In this document: piece by piece, positions 19,367-28,547 of the stretch
Layout: the number at the start of each line of letters is the position of its first letter
Numbering within the stretch: the first letter of the stretch is position 1
Source: Acinetobacter sp. ANC 4204
GTDB taxonomy: Bacteria; Pseudomonadota; Gammaproteobacteria; Pseudomonadales; Moraxellaceae
Length of the DNA stretch: 64,000 bases
Assembly: GCF_002135205.1 (NCBI RefSeq)
Contig: NZ_NEFZ01000009.1
Coordinates: 1 to 64,000 of the forward strand
Direction: 5' to 3'
Made by a program: the position numbers and the translations under genes
The notes under the pieces: generated by a model
What the model saw: the letters and a program-made list of their open reading frames with translations, nothing else
Told to the model about the DNA's origin: nothing
The model's database searches: none

Positions 19367-20242
19367 ATGAATGCCATTGTTAGTGCCCCTATTGAACCGG
19401 TTGTACGAACCCAACTTAATTTTAAGCTCGATGAAGTGCCCCGTTTTTGGTTTGGTGGCGACCCATTTCGGACCCGCATGTTTGATGCACTCAGCCTCAC
19501 ATTTCCCGATGGTGAACGCTATTTTATTCAAAGCGTGCGTTTATTTCGCGATCAGATTACAGACCCTGAATTAGCGCAGCGCGTAACAGATTTTATTAAA
19601 CAAGAGGCGCAACATGGCATTGCCCATGACAAAATGAATCAGGTCATGCGAGAACAAGGCATGCCCGTTGACCAATTTATTCAACGTTTAAATAAAATCT
19701 TTAAATTTGAACTGAGTAAACGCTCGCCTCAATACAACATTGCGATGACTGCCGCTGCGGAACATTTAACTGCACTCATGGCGGAAACGTTTTATAGCCA
19801 CAAAACAACCTTAGCAGAAGCCCATCCCTATGTACGTGCTTTATTTGCATGGCATGCCATTGAAGAGATGGAACACCGTGATGTGGCGTTTGATGTCATG
19901 AAACAAGTCGGACATGTTCCAGAAGCGACCCGTTTGTTTGCACTGGCCTTTACCACGGTGATGATGTTTGGTTTCACCACCTACCGCGCAGATGTCATGC
20001 TCAAGCATGATGGTTTTAGCCGCCTGCAACGTTTGCAAATGATGCGTAAAGGGCTGCCATGGTTCTTTGGACAAAAAGGAATACTGTCTCGGATGCGTGG
20101 GCAATATTTCGATTGGTTTAAGAAAGACTTTCACCCAAATCAACATCCTGTGATTGCACAGTATGATGTTTGGATCGACACCCTAGCAGAAACGAATGAT
20201 CCAATTTTAGCGGGCGAAGCTTTTTGGCAAGCTGGAAAATAA
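19367..20242 (+). CDS. Ferritin-like metal-dependent hydrolase (PF10118 family)
   Basis: The 291-residue helical protein belongs to the predicted metal-dependent hydrolase family. Carboxylate/histidine ligand motifs are visible as K-Q-E-A-Q-H near 80, A-A-E-H-L-T near 130 and A-I-E-E-M-E-H-R near 165. Together they resemble a di-iron four-helix bundle. No signal peptide is present. The physiological reaction is not established for the family. The divergent AraC regulator points to an inducible function. Confidence 0.82.
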   Translation: MNAIVSAPIEPVVRTQLNFKLDEVPRFWFGGDPFRTRMFDALSLTFPDGERYFIQSVRLFRDQITDPELAQRVTDFIKQEAQHGIAHDKMNQVMREQGMPVDQFIQRLNKIFKFELSKRSPQYNIAMTAAAEHLTALMAETFYSHKTTLAEAHPYVRALFAWHAIEEMEHRDVAFDVMKQVGHVPEATRLFALAFTTVMMFGFTTYRADVMLKHDGFSRLQRLQMMRKGLPWFFGQKGILSRMRGQYFDWFKKDFHPNQHPVIAQYDVWIDTLAETNDPILAGEAFWQAGK

Positions 20243-20266
20243 AGTGAAAAACCATAACCAATAAAA

Positions 20267-20290
20267 AACTGGCACTGAGCCAGTTTTTTA
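20267..20290. terminator. Bidirectional terminator between converging genes
   Basis: AACTGGC/GCCAGTT stem of 7 bp with a 5-base loop, T run on the plus side and A-rich sequence on the other. It lies between the hydrolase gene and the DUF2804 gene. Confidence 0.75.
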
Positions 20291-20299
20291 TTTACGCTG

Positions 20300-21292
20300 T
20301 CACCACTTTGCATAATGCTGTTCAAGTAAGCCATATTCATTGAGAAAGATAAGCTCTTGCTCACCCTGCTGGATCGTACCACTAATCTTGGCTTGCCACT
20401 GACTAAACTGGCTGCCGACCAGACGTAAATTGAGGTTTTCAAACCGACGCCAACCCGTAGTCACGGTTAAATGCAAACGCTCATCTAACGAACGAATCGT
20501 CCAGCGACCTTCTTCTTCCATCTGAAACAAAACATCACTCACTGTGTATAATTTTCCATTTATCCACAAACAGTTTTCATTGCCAAAACTTTCATTTACA
20601 CCAGAAGCTAAATTGAGCCCAATGCGTCTGCCCTCAGCATCCCAAAAATTGCATGATAACCAAAACCAAGCTGTTTCAGGTCTAAGAAAACCACAGGTAT
20701 CGTCTAAAGAAGCCAATGTCCGATCATTGAATTGGATTATCTGACCTGCTTTATTGGTAAAAAATCCTTCACAAGCCAAAGTTGTGAGTTTTTGTGTGTA
20801 GGTCCAACCATTGATTCCTGTTGGGCTACACATACTAAGCGGTTCTGTACTGGCACAGAAAATACGTGCACTCAGTTTAATTTCACCATATTTAGTCACT
20901 TGCACATAACGCACACCATTGGCATGCTGAATTTCAATTTGGAAAGGTGAATTTGCAAACACGCTTTGATTATATAAAGGCTGTTCATCCAATACGGTTT
21001 TACGTGCTAAAAAGTTCACCGCATTCCATTCAAGCACTTCATTTTTAAGATGATCATAAATATAAACAAAACCATGTCCTGCCCAAGCAATATCGGCAAT
21101 TGCAAGACCAATGGTATAGTGTTCATGTTGAATGCTGCAAAACTTAAATTTTTTATATTTCAGTTTCTTACGCCATCCCGTAAGCACTTCACCATACGGA
21201 GTTTTATACTGATATTTATCTAAATCAATGGTTTTTGGAAGTTCACTAAACCGACCATAATGGGGTTGTCCATTGGACTGTATCAAATCCAT
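20300..21292 (-). CDS. DUF2804 family protein
   Basis: This 330-residue protein matches the DUF2804 family by overall sequence style, rich in aromatic beta-strands and opening G-Q-P-H-Y-G-R-F. No enzymatic motif is recognised. The start at 21292 has AAGGA about ten bases upstream; a TTG seven codons earlier overlaps that ribosome site and is rejected. It lacks a signal peptide. The function is unknown, and the neighbours do not help. Confidence 0.75.
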   Translation of the reverse strand: MDLIQSNGQPHYGRFSELPKTIDLDKYQYKTPYGEVLTGWRKKLKYKKFKFCSIQHEHYTIGLAIADIAWAGHGFVYIYDHLKNEVLEWNAVNFLARKTVLDEQPLYNQSVFANSPFQIEIQHANGVRYVQVTKYGEIKLSARIFCASTEPLSMCSPTGINGWTYTQKLTTLACEGFFTNKAGQIIQFNDRTLASLDDTCGFLRPETAWFWLSCNFWDAEGRRIGLNLASGVNESFGNENCLWINGKLYTVSDVLFQMEEEGRWTIRSLDERLHLTVTTGWRRFENLNLRLVGSQFSQWQAKISGTIQQGEQELIFLNEYGLLEQHYAKW

Positions 21293-21464
21293 TGATGCTC
21301 TATCCTTAAGCAAAAGTTAATTAATATCCGTATGCTTATTATGCCTATAATTTTGGCACTGAACAGCATTTAGTTTATTTTTTCATCAGCTTCTTATGAA
21401 AAGAAATCAGATTAACATTTTGATGTCTTTATGTTTTCATCCTAGCACTGAATACGCACTCAGC

Positions 21465-21977
21465 TTAACTCAACATCAAATACGTATTTTCCCATACATT
21501 CTGTGCAAACTCAGCTTCAACCAACAGCACATAACGTCCATGTATGCAATCAATCGCAATACAGTCATCGACGTCTAAAACACGATCTGTATGTTGCTTT
21601 TTCCACTTTTGATCAAAATGTAGTTTGCCAAGTTGTTTGGCTTCTACTGCATTGGGGGCAACAACGAGTACATAACGATGCAACTCCCCAAATTCACCTG
21701 TGTCATAGCCACCTAAATTTATGAGCCACAATTTTTCATCTGTGACTTGAGGCTGAGCATCACTAAACTGTATTTGGTATTTTTTCCCCGCACTTTCAAC
21801 ACCATTTAGCCGTGCCCAAGCATCTATATGTAAGCCTTTTTGTTCACCAAACCATGCATGTTTAAGTTGCGGGTAACTGTCTTCTAAACTGTCAGCGACA
21901 GCAAACACAACATCATGGACTTCGGTATTGGCACGTGCATGACGACCACCTAGCATAACCATAAATAGGTTGGGCAT
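21465..21977 (-). CDS. DUF1543 domain protein
   Basis: The 170-residue protein fits the DUF1543 family, opening M-P-N-L-F-M-V-M-L-G-G-R-H-A-R-A-N-T-E and containing a second repeat-like half near residue 95. It is soluble, with no known activity. It is preceded by a repeat-bearing gene-free stretch and shares strand with the DUF2804 gene but is 170 bases away, so a joint transcript is uncertain. Confidence 0.8.
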   Translation of the reverse strand: MPNLFMVMLGGRHARANTEVHDVVFAVADSLEDSYPQLKHAWFGEQKGLHIDAWARLNGVESAGKKYQIQFSDAQPQVTDEKLWLINLGGYDTGEFGELHRYVLVVAPNAVEAKQLGKLHFDQKWKKQHTDRVLDVDDCIAIDCIHGRYVLLVEAEFAQNVWENTYLMLS

Positions 21978-22140
21978 TCTATTTCCTTTCTTTTGAGATA
22001 CTTTTTTATAGCTAACAGGCGCTTCACGGAAGCATCATTCGCAATTGTTCGAGGTAAACTACCCTTCAAGAGAAATGTTTTTGCAACTCCATTAATCACA
22101 TGAAAGTATAGGACGAGTTTTGCGAATGACAATGCCTTTG

Positions 22141-22166
22141 GTTACTTTGAGCTTATCCAAAGTAAC
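22141..22166. repeat. Intergenic hairpin repeat, copy 1
   Basis: Perfect 9-bp inverted repeat GTTACTTTG/CAAAGTAAC with an 8-base loop. It is related to the copies at 22283 and 27321 and lies in the opposite orientation, judging by the flanking AACC-rich side. Confidence 0.6.
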
Positions 22167-22282
22167 ATTATGAACTCCTTACATTTGAGGTGTAAGCAGT
22201 AAGACTCCGTCAAAATTTAAATAACGTTATCACCAATACAATGAGATAGATTTGACCAAAGTTTTCATTGGCAGGAAATATC

Positions 22283-22306
22283 TTACTTTTGTTTCGGCAA
22301 AAGTAA
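22283..22306. repeat. Intergenic hairpin repeat, copy 2
   Basis: Perfect inverted repeat TTACTTTTG/CAAAAGTAA with 6-base loop TTTCGG, followed by CAAAACC. The surrounding 21978-22498 stretch has no coding frame. Confidence 0.6.
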
Positions 22307-22404
22307 CAAAACCATCTTATTGAGCAGACATTACATCCCTGTAATGCTGCTCAACGGGCAACATCCATGTCGCCTTCCCTTATTCATGTTTTGGATAAAC
22401 TTCT

Positions 22405-22444
22405 ATTTCAAAAAAATCGTGCTGAGCTTTCACCCAACACGATT
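22405..22444 (-). terminator. Terminator of trpFB
   Basis: A 13-bp stem (including three G-T pairs) closes on a GAAA loop on the minus strand and is followed by seven T residues, 55 bases past the trpB stop. Confidence 0.85.
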
Positions 22445-22498
22445 CTTTAAATCTAATATTTAAAGCTTCCCCTCAATAGGAAGGCTTTAAAGAAGTCA

Positions 22499-23728
22499 TT
22501 ACATCTCAACCATTTCCACGCCATCAATACGTGCCACAGTCATCAAATCTTTATCCCCACGACCAGAAACCGTCGCAATGATAATTTGATCCTTAGACAT
22601 GGTTGGCGCAAGTTTAGTGACATAAGCCATCGCATGAGAACTTTCCAAAGCAGGAATAATTCCTTCAATATGAGTTAAATCACGGAAACCTTGTAAAGCT
22701 TCATTGTCATTGATTGGCACATATTCAACACGATGCATATCTTTCAGGAAACTATGTTCAGGACCCACACCTGGATAATCCAAACCTGCTGAAATTGAAT
22801 GCGTTTCAATGATCTGACCTTGTTCATCTGACATCAAATAAGTACGGTTACCATGTAAAACACCAACATGACCTGCATTTAACGGTGCAGAGTGTTTACC
22901 TGTTTCAATGCCATAACCCGCAGCTTCAACGCCGTACATTTTCACATCAGCATCGTTTAAGAATGGGTAGAACAAGCCCATTGCATTTGAACCGCCACCT
23001 ACACATGCCACTAAAGCATCAGGTAAACGCCCTGCTTGCTCTTGAATTTGTTTACGCGCTTCACGGCCAATAATTGACTGGAAGTCACGAACTAACTGTG
23101 GATATGGGTGTGGGCCTGCAACCGTACCAATCACATAATAGGTTGAATCGACATTGGTCACCCAGTCACGCATCGCTTCGTTCATGGCATCTTTCAATGT
23201 TTTTGAGCCACTTTCGACAGGCACAACAGTTGCACCAAGTAAACGCATACGGTAGACATTCATGGCTTGACGTTTTACGTCCTCTGCACCCATGAATACC
23301 ACACACTCCAGACCTAAACGCGCCGCGATGGTTGCCGTTGCGACACCATGCTGACCTGCACCCGTTTCAGCAATAATGCGTTTTTTACCTGACAGTTTTG
23401 CCAGTAAAGCCTGACCAATGGTGTTGTTCACTTTATGTGAACCCGTATGGTTGAGGTCTTCACGTTTTAAATAAATTTGCGCACCACCCAACTCTTTCGA
23501 CCATCGCTCAGCATAATATAAAGGACTAGGACGACCTACATAGTAGGCGAGGTCACGGTCGAATTCTGCCAGAAACTGCTCATCATCCTTCATACGGAAA
23601 TAGAGCTTTTCTAAGTCTTCTAATGCTGCCATTAGAGTTTCTGACACAAAACGTCCGCCATGGATACCGAAATGCCCACGTTCATCTGGGTATTGGGTAT
23701 AGTCAATCACATTACTTTGCTGATCCAC
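22499..23728 (-). CDS. trpB: Tryptophan synthase beta chain TrpB
   Basis: This 409-residue PLP enzyme condenses indole with serine to tryptophan. The Schiff-base lysine is K99 in H-T-G-S-H-K-V-N. The A-E-T-G-A-G-Q-H-G substrate loop and the phosphate-binding G-G-G-S-N-A segment are present. Its start overlaps the end of trpF by 17 bases, so the two are co-translated. The downstream terminator ends the transcript before any trpA. Confidence 0.97.
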   Translation of the reverse strand: MDQQSNVIDYTQYPDERGHFGIHGGRFVSETLMAALEDLEKLYFRMKDDEQFLAEFDRDLAYYVGRPSPLYYAERWSKELGGAQIYLKREDLNHTGSHKVNNTIGQALLAKLSGKKRIIAETGAGQHGVATATIAARLGLECVVFMGAEDVKRQAMNVYRMRLLGATVVPVESGSKTLKDAMNEAMRDWVTNVDSTYYVIGTVAGPHPYPQLVRDFQSIIGREARKQIQEQAGRLPDALVACVGGGSNAMGLFYPFLNDADVKMYGVEAAGYGIETGKHSAPLNAGHVGVLHGNRTYLMSDEQGQIIETHSISAGLDYPGVGPEHSFLKDMHRVEYVPINDNEALQGFRDLTHIEGIIPALESSHAMAYVTKLAPTMSKDQIIIATVSGRGDKDLMTVARIDGVEMVEM

Positions 23729-24353
23729 GATGGACTCCTTGCATGAAGTTTTCTATAAGTTGTTGGTCTTTTATACCTTTAGCGGATTCGACGCCTCCGC
23801 TGACATCTACAGCATAAGCCCCAGTCGTCTTTATAGCGTCTTCAACATTAGTGGGGGTTAAACCACCCGCTAAAATTAAAGGAATATCAAGCGTAGGGAA
23901 TTGTGACCAGTCAAAACTGTGTCCTGTTCCCCCTTTGAGTTCAGGATGCCAGGCATCTAAGAGCACTGCACTTGCCCCTGCTTGTTGGAAACGTTGAACT
24001 TCTGCCACCACATCCAATTCAGGTTTGACTTGAATAGCTTTATACCAGCGCCTTCCTACTTGTGTCCCAATCACCTGACAGTCTTCTGGTGTTTCATCAC
24101 CATGAAACTGGATGATATCCAGTGCCACTTGTTTTAACACATCCGCAATGTCATCCGCAGTGGCATTCACAAAAAGTCCAACAGTTTGCACATAGGCAGG
24201 CACATGTTGAATCAATTCTTTGGCTTGAACTACACTGACATGGCGTGGACTAGGTGGAAAAAATACAAAACCAATTGCATCTGCCCCTGCTTTGACCACA
24301 GCTTGAACATCTTGGCTACGGGTAATCCCACAAATTTTGGCACGGGTTCGCAT
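23712..24353 (-). CDS. trpF: Phosphoribosylanthranilate isomerase TrpF
   Basis: The 213-residue TIM barrel catalyses the Amadori rearrangement in tryptophan synthesis. The catalytic cysteine lies in K-I-C-G-I-T-R at residues 7-13. The aspartate and phosphate site appear near D-V-S-G-G-V-E-S at about 187. It is the first gene of a trpFB transcript. The start M-R-T-R-A-K-I-C is family-like. Confidence 0.96.
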   Translation of the reverse strand: MRTRAKICGITRSQDVQAVVKAGADAIGFVFFPPSPRHVSVVQAKELIQHVPAYVQTVGLFVNATADDIADVLKQVALDIIQFHGDETPEDCQVIGTQVGRRWYKAIQVKPELDVVAEVQRFQQAGASAVLLDAWHPELKGGTGHSFDWSQFPTLDIPLILAGGLTPTNVEDAIKTTGAYAVDVSGGVESAKGIKDQQLIENFMQGVHRGSAK

Positions 24354-24469
24354 AGGTTATAACTCTGGCTCAACCCTATTTATAGCTGATCTATAAATAA
24401 CAGGGCGAATCATTGTAATGCAATTTTTTCGCCTTGCGTAAAGTTCATCCTGAAAAATCTTTACATAGA

Positions 24470-24498
24470 TTGTTTAATTCGCATACAAACCTTATACT
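24470..24498 (+). promoter_or_regulatory. Promoter of the cobalamin riboswitch-btuB transcript
   Basis: TTGTTT (24470-24475) and TATACT (24493-24498) are spaced by exactly 17 bases. Transcription would start just before the riboswitch. Confidence 0.6.
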
Positions 24499-24504
24499 TC
24501 GCCC

Positions 24505-24726
24505 AAATGCAATAAGTCTGAGCACTATGCTTTAGGGAAGTTGGTGAGAGTCCAACACTGCCCCCGCAACGGTAAAACGAAACGTATATCTTTATAAGTG
24601 TTTGCACTTACATCACTGCACTCGTGTGGGAAGATGGATATACCAATATTGTTCGCAATATTTATATTTAAGTCCGGAGACCTGCTTATTGCGCCATTTA
24701 ACTCAATCATTCACGGGGGGTGAATG
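24505..24726 (+). ncRNA. Cobalamin (AdoCbl) riboswitch
   Basis: Conserved elements of the class are present: GGTGAGAGTCCAACACTGCC-type core at 24543-24562, the following CCCGCAACGGTAAA stretch, and the distal AGTCCGGAGACCTGC at 24671-24685 with variable stems between. Downstream, CATTCAC/GTGAATG (24708-24714 and 24720-24726) forms a hairpin immediately before the GGAG ribosome site of btuB, a candidate expression platform acting on translation. It should switch btuB off when cobalamin is plentiful. Confidence 0.92.
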
Positions 24727-24738
24727 TATGGAGCCAGC

Positions 24739-26565
24739 ATGCCAAATTTATTTCAGCCTACAGCTTTAGTGGGCGCAATCGCTCTTGCGATGGGTTTCTC
24801 CGCAACAGCATCTGCACAAGACAGTATTAATGCATCTTTAGACACACTCGTTGTAACTGCAACACGTTCTGAAGAAAAGATTAAAGACGTTCCTGCCCGT
24901 ATTGCTGTGATTTCAAAAAGTGACATCGAAAAAAATCCAGCTCTTAACTTAAATGATCTAGTCAAACAAGATGCCGCATTAAATGTTGTTCAAACTGGTG
25001 GTCTTGGGCAAACAACTTCCATTTTCACCCGTGGTACAAATTCCAATCATACTTTAGTACTTAAAGATGGTGCTGCTTTAATTGAAGGGATTAATGGTAA
25101 AAATAATACCGAACTTTTAGATTTATCTGATGTCGGTCAAATTGAAATTCTTAAAGGCCCTGCTTCAGTTCAATATGGTTCTGATGCAATTGGTGGGGTA
25201 ATCCAATTACTGACAGACACCCCAGAAAAAAATAGTGCATTCATTACTGGCTTATATGGTGAGAACAACACATATAAAGCACTGGTAGGATTAGATCTAG
25301 CTCAAGATGGTTTTTTTGCTCAAATTCGAGGTCAACGCTTAGAAAGTGATGGCACAGAAATCTTAAATACACAGAATAATGACCAAGCGAGCTATGACCA
25401 AAAAGGTTATAGCGCTAAGATTGGATACAAACAAGATAATTTTAAAACAAACGTATCTATTAGTGAAAATGAAGGAATCAATCACTATTTAGACTATTCT
25501 ACAGGTACAAATACTGCTAAACGTGATTTTAAAAATCAATTGATCAACTGGAATGGTCTATACCAATTCACAGATGCATTAACTTTAAATGCCCGCTATT
25601 CAAATTATCAAGATGAAGCAACTTATATTGAAACGTATTCGTATGCCTATGATAGTGAGCGCAATGAAGGTGACATTAATTTAAATTGGAAGTTCACTCC
25701 AAAACAAAACATTTTGTTCGGTGTATCAACACAAGATACTGATGTGACTTATGATTACCTATCTGGGAAGAAAAACCTTGGGTCTACAGGGTATTACTTA
25801 CAACATCAATATAATAATGCGGGCATACACACTCAAGCAGGTATCCGTTTAGAAGATGATGATCAATTTGGTCAACACACTGTAGGGCAAATAGCTGGAC
25901 GTTTACAAATTGCACCGTTGACAAGTGTTTATGCCAATATTGGTTCTGCATTTAAAGCGCCAACAGCCTATCAGCTATATGCTGGTTTTTATGGGAATCA
26001 AGATCTCAAACCAGAAGAAAGTATTTCTTATGAAATCGGTTTAGATCAACAATTTAACTATGGTTTAAGTGCAAATGCGTCTGTGTATTACACTAAAGTC
26101 AAAAACCTAATTGGATCAAATGCCTCATGGCAATATGTCAATATTGATGATGCCAATATGACTGGTGGTGAGCTCGGTTTAAATTGGAAAAAAGATCAAC
26201 TTTTTACATCTGCTGAATATGCTTACGTAAAAACAGAAGATGAATCTACTGGGTTTGAACTCGTGCGTCGTCCACGTCAAACCTTTACCTTTACAGCAGG
26301 ATATGATGACGGAACTTATGGTGTAAATACTGCTCTTGTCGCTCGTTCTCATGCAAAAGCTCAAGCAAGCCAAAACTCCGTTAAAATTCCTGGTTATGCA
26401 ACGATTGATCTCAATGCATTTTGGAATGTAAATCCAAATATCAAATTGTTCACCAATATCCAAAACATTGGTGATGTCAAATACAAAGCAGTCTACTCAA
26501 GCACTGATACGTGGTACATCAATGGCGGTCGTTTTGCCTCAGCAGGAGTCACTTTCCGTTATTAA
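24739..26565 (+). CDS. btuB: TonB-dependent cobalamin receptor BtuB
   Basis: This 608-residue outer-membrane barrel takes up vitamin B12. It has a signal peptide ending A-S-A near residue 27, a TonB box D-T-L-V-V-T-A-T-R, a plug domain to about 150 with I-E-I-L-K-G-P-A-S, and a 22-strand-type barrel ending V-T-F-R-Y. ATG 24739 is chosen because GGAG lies five bases upstream; an ATG at 24724 falls inside the riboswitch hairpin. The riboswitch supports the cobalamin assignment. Confidence 0.92.
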   Translation: MPNLFQPTALVGAIALAMGFSATASAQDSINASLDTLVVTATRSEEKIKDVPARIAVISKSDIEKNPALNLNDLVKQDAALNVVQTGGLGQTTSIFTRGTNSNHTLVLKDGAALIEGINGKNNTELLDLSDVGQIEILKGPASVQYGSDAIGGVIQLLTDTPEKNSAFITGLYGENNTYKALVGLDLAQDGFFAQIRGQRLESDGTEILNTQNNDQASYDQKGYSAKIGYKQDNFKTNVSISENEGINHYLDYSTGTNTAKRDFKNQLINWNGLYQFTDALTLNARYSNYQDEATYIETYSYAYDSERNEGDINLNWKFTPKQNILFGVSTQDTDVTYDYLSGKKNLGSTGYYLQHQYNNAGIHTQAGIRLEDDDQFGQHTVGQIAGRLQIAPLTSVYANIGSAFKAPTAYQLYAGFYGNQDLKPEESISYEIGLDQQFNYGLSANASVYYTKVKNLIGSNASWQYVNIDDANMTGGELGLNWKKDQLFTSAEYAYVKTEDESTGFELVRRPRQTFTFTAGYDDGTYGVNTALVARSHAKAQASQNSVKIPGYATIDLNAFWNVNPNIKLFTNIQNIGDVKYKAVYSSTDTWYINGGRFASAGVTFRY

Positions 26566-26611
26566 TTTAGCGTAAAGACTCAAAAAAACAATTTAAAACA
26601 GCGCAGTTTAT

Positions 26612-26645
26612 GGATAATGTTTTGACCGACATTATCCTTTTTTTC
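26612..26645 (+). terminator. Terminator between btuB and the adenosyltransferase gene
   Basis: GGATAATGT/ACATTATCC, 9 bp, 8-base loop, followed by seven T residues. It sits 22 bases before the next ATG. Confidence 0.85.
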
Positions 26646-26666
26646 ATTCTTTAGGCAGGACAAATT

Positions 26667-27245
26667 ATGGGCCACCGTTTAAGTAAAATTTATACCCGTA
26701 CTGGCGACTCAGGCACCACAGGTCTGGGCGATGGATCACGTGTGACTAAAGATGATCTAAGAATTACCGCACTGGGCGATGTCGATGAGCTTAATTCAAC
26801 AATTGGTGTACTTCGTGCTCAAATTAGTGCAAGCCAAATCACGGAAAAAGCAACATGGGATAAAAGCTTGAGCCTCATTCAACATTGGCTCTTCGATTTA
26901 GGCGGTGAAGTCTGTATTCCAAACTATCATTTGCTCCAACCAGTTTGTATTGAGTTTCTTGAACAAGAAATTGACCGTATGAATGAAGACTTACCCATGC
27001 TGAAAGAATTTATTCTCCCTTCAGGTTCTTTAGCATGTAGCTACGCACACCAAGCGCGAGCGGTATGTCGCCGAGCTGAACGTAGCTTAATGTCGGTACA
27101 CACCCGTGATCAAAATATTCAAAGCACCGCGCTACAGTTGCTCAACCGCTTATCAGACTGGCTTTTTGTTGCATCCCGTGCCTTACAACGAGCTGAAGGC
27201 GGCTCAGAAGTGCTTTGGCAAAAAAATATTAATGAAACCATTTAA
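26667..27245 (+). CDS. pduO: PduO-type cob(I)alamin adenosyltransferase
   Basis: The 192-residue trimeric enzyme attaches adenosyl from ATP to cob(I)alamin, making coenzyme B12. The ATP loop T-R-T-G-D-S-G-T-T-G-L-G-D-G lies at 11-24, G-D-V-D-E-L-N-S near 36, and C-R-R-A-E-R-S near 138. It follows btuB by 101 bases and logically uses imported B12, but the terminator in the gap means it relies on read-through or its own promoter. Confidence 0.94.
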   Translation: MGHRLSKIYTRTGDSGTTGLGDGSRVTKDDLRITALGDVDELNSTIGVLRAQISASQITEKATWDKSLSLIQHWLFDLGGEVCIPNYHLLQPVCIEFLEQEIDRMNEDLPMLKEFILPSGSLACSYAHQARAVCRRAERSLMSVHTRDQNIQSTALQLLNRLSDWLFVASRALQRAEGGSEVLWQKNINETI

Positions 27246-27282
27246 ACGTTTCTAAGTTTTAGAACGAAATAGATTTTTTCAA

Positions 27283-27318
27283 AGTCTTCCCGTGATCAAT
27301 TCACTGGAAGGCTTTTTG
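27283..27318 (+). terminator. Terminator of pduO
   Basis: A 13-position stem with one mismatch between AGTCTTCC...GTGA and TCAC...GGAAGGCT, then TTTTT. Confidence 0.7.
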
Positions 27319-27320
27319 AA

Positions 27321-27345
27321 GTTACTTTTCTTTCGAGAAACTAAC
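27321..27345. repeat. Intergenic hairpin repeat, copy 3 (degenerate)
   Basis: GTTACTTTTC, TTTC loop, GAGAAACTAAC followed by CCAAACC. It is an imperfect relative of the hairpins at 22141 and 22283. The rest of the 27246-27548 gap has no coding frame. Confidence 0.45.
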
Positions 27346-27548
27346 CCAAACCATTTACCCATCGTAAAACTCTTCGGACTTCATTGCTTATTGCCAATAT
27401 CGCAGAGGCATTACACTCAAACTCAATCCGACCTCTAACTATTACACACGGCATTGACGTATATCTGATATTTCCACCTTAGAATCTATCCCCCAATCCG
27501 ATGTTTTAGCGCTACAATCAATCAAAAGACGTATAAATCAGGTTCAAT

Positions 27549-28271
27549 ATGAGAATCATCGGACATCGTGGTGCACGTGGCGAAGCCCCAGAAAATACAC
27601 TCGGCGGTTTTCAATATATTCATGATTTGGGCATCCGTGCGGTCGAATTTGATGTTCGTCAGCTCAAAGACCATGAGCTGATCATTATGCATGATGACAA
27701 CATGCTCCGGACCACTGGTATCGACCAAGCACTCTACCCATTAAACAGCACAGAACTCGATACCTATAATCAAGCACATATTTGGTTAGACTGGGAAAAG
27801 CAAGGCACTCCAACTCTGCGACAAGCACTCCAGATTATGCAGGACTTCGAACATCTTGAGGTTGAAGTCAAAGCTGTAGAAACACAAGCAGAAGCGGAGC
27901 GACTGATACAACATCTCACACAGCAGCTTAAAGACTTTGAGCAGAGTGCGGTCATCACCAGTTTTGATCTTAAAATCCTACAAGCACTCCAAGATCAACA
28001 CTCCCCATTAAAACGGGGTTTATTAATTGAAGACGATATTCAACATCTTGCGATTGAACAAGCGCTCAAATACGGCTGTTGCCAAATCGGCTGGATGAAC
28101 CAACTGGCAACCGATGACCTGTTAAAAGCCACACAACAAGCGAATTTGGCGATTAGTGTTTGGACGGTAAATGACATCGAGCGGGCTAAACATTTACGTG
28201 ACTGTGGCATTGATGGATTAATTACCGATTTTCCTAAAATGATGCTACAACATTTGGCAGATGTTCATTGA
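27549..28271 (+). CDS. Glycerophosphodiester phosphodiesterase
   Basis: The 240-residue TIM-barrel enzyme hydrolyses glycerophosphodiesters to glycerol-3-phosphate and an alcohol. Motifs are G-H-R-G-A-R-G-x-x-P-E-N-T at 4-16, E-F-D-V at about 36 and the H-D-D catalytic segment near 50. The absence of a signal peptide favours the cytoplasmic UgpQ-like type. It stands alone between non-coding gaps. Confidence 0.92.
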   Translation: MRIIGHRGARGEAPENTLGGFQYIHDLGIRAVEFDVRQLKDHELIIMHDDNMLRTTGIDQALYPLNSTELDTYNQAHIWLDWEKQGTPTLRQALQIMQDFEHLEVEVKAVETQAEAERLIQHLTQQLKDFEQSAVITSFDLKILQALQDQHSPLKRGLLIEDDIQHLAIEQALKYGCCQIGWMNQLATDDLLKATQQANLAISVWTVNDIERAKHLRDCGIDGLITDFPKMMLQHLADVH

Positions 28272-28547
28272 ACAAGCCAAAAATTGACTTGAATTTTACA
28301 TGCGCAGTGGGACTGAAAATGTTCACTTTTCCTATTGATCGCTCTACTACTAGAGTGCCTAAAAATGCTTCGATAATTTCGATATCTAAACATTCTTATT
28401 CTGTTACTGTTTAGTACAATACATCTGTACAATAATGCTAGTGAATCACGGTTCGCTCATGCTAATATGCTGTAGCTTAATCCATGCAAAAAGTAATGGA
28501 TTGACCTTCCATTTATACCTCCCAAGGTTTCAGGAGTGCTGTTGGAG
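28272..28547 (+). other. Leader region of the desaturase gene with promoter and TACAAT repeat
   Basis: A sigma-70-like promoter can be read as TTACTG (28404-28409), 18 bases, TACAAT (28428-28433). A second TACAAT lies at 28415-28420, giving a direct repeat of GTACAAT 13 bases apart. About 110 bases of untranslated leader would follow. Confidence 0.4.
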
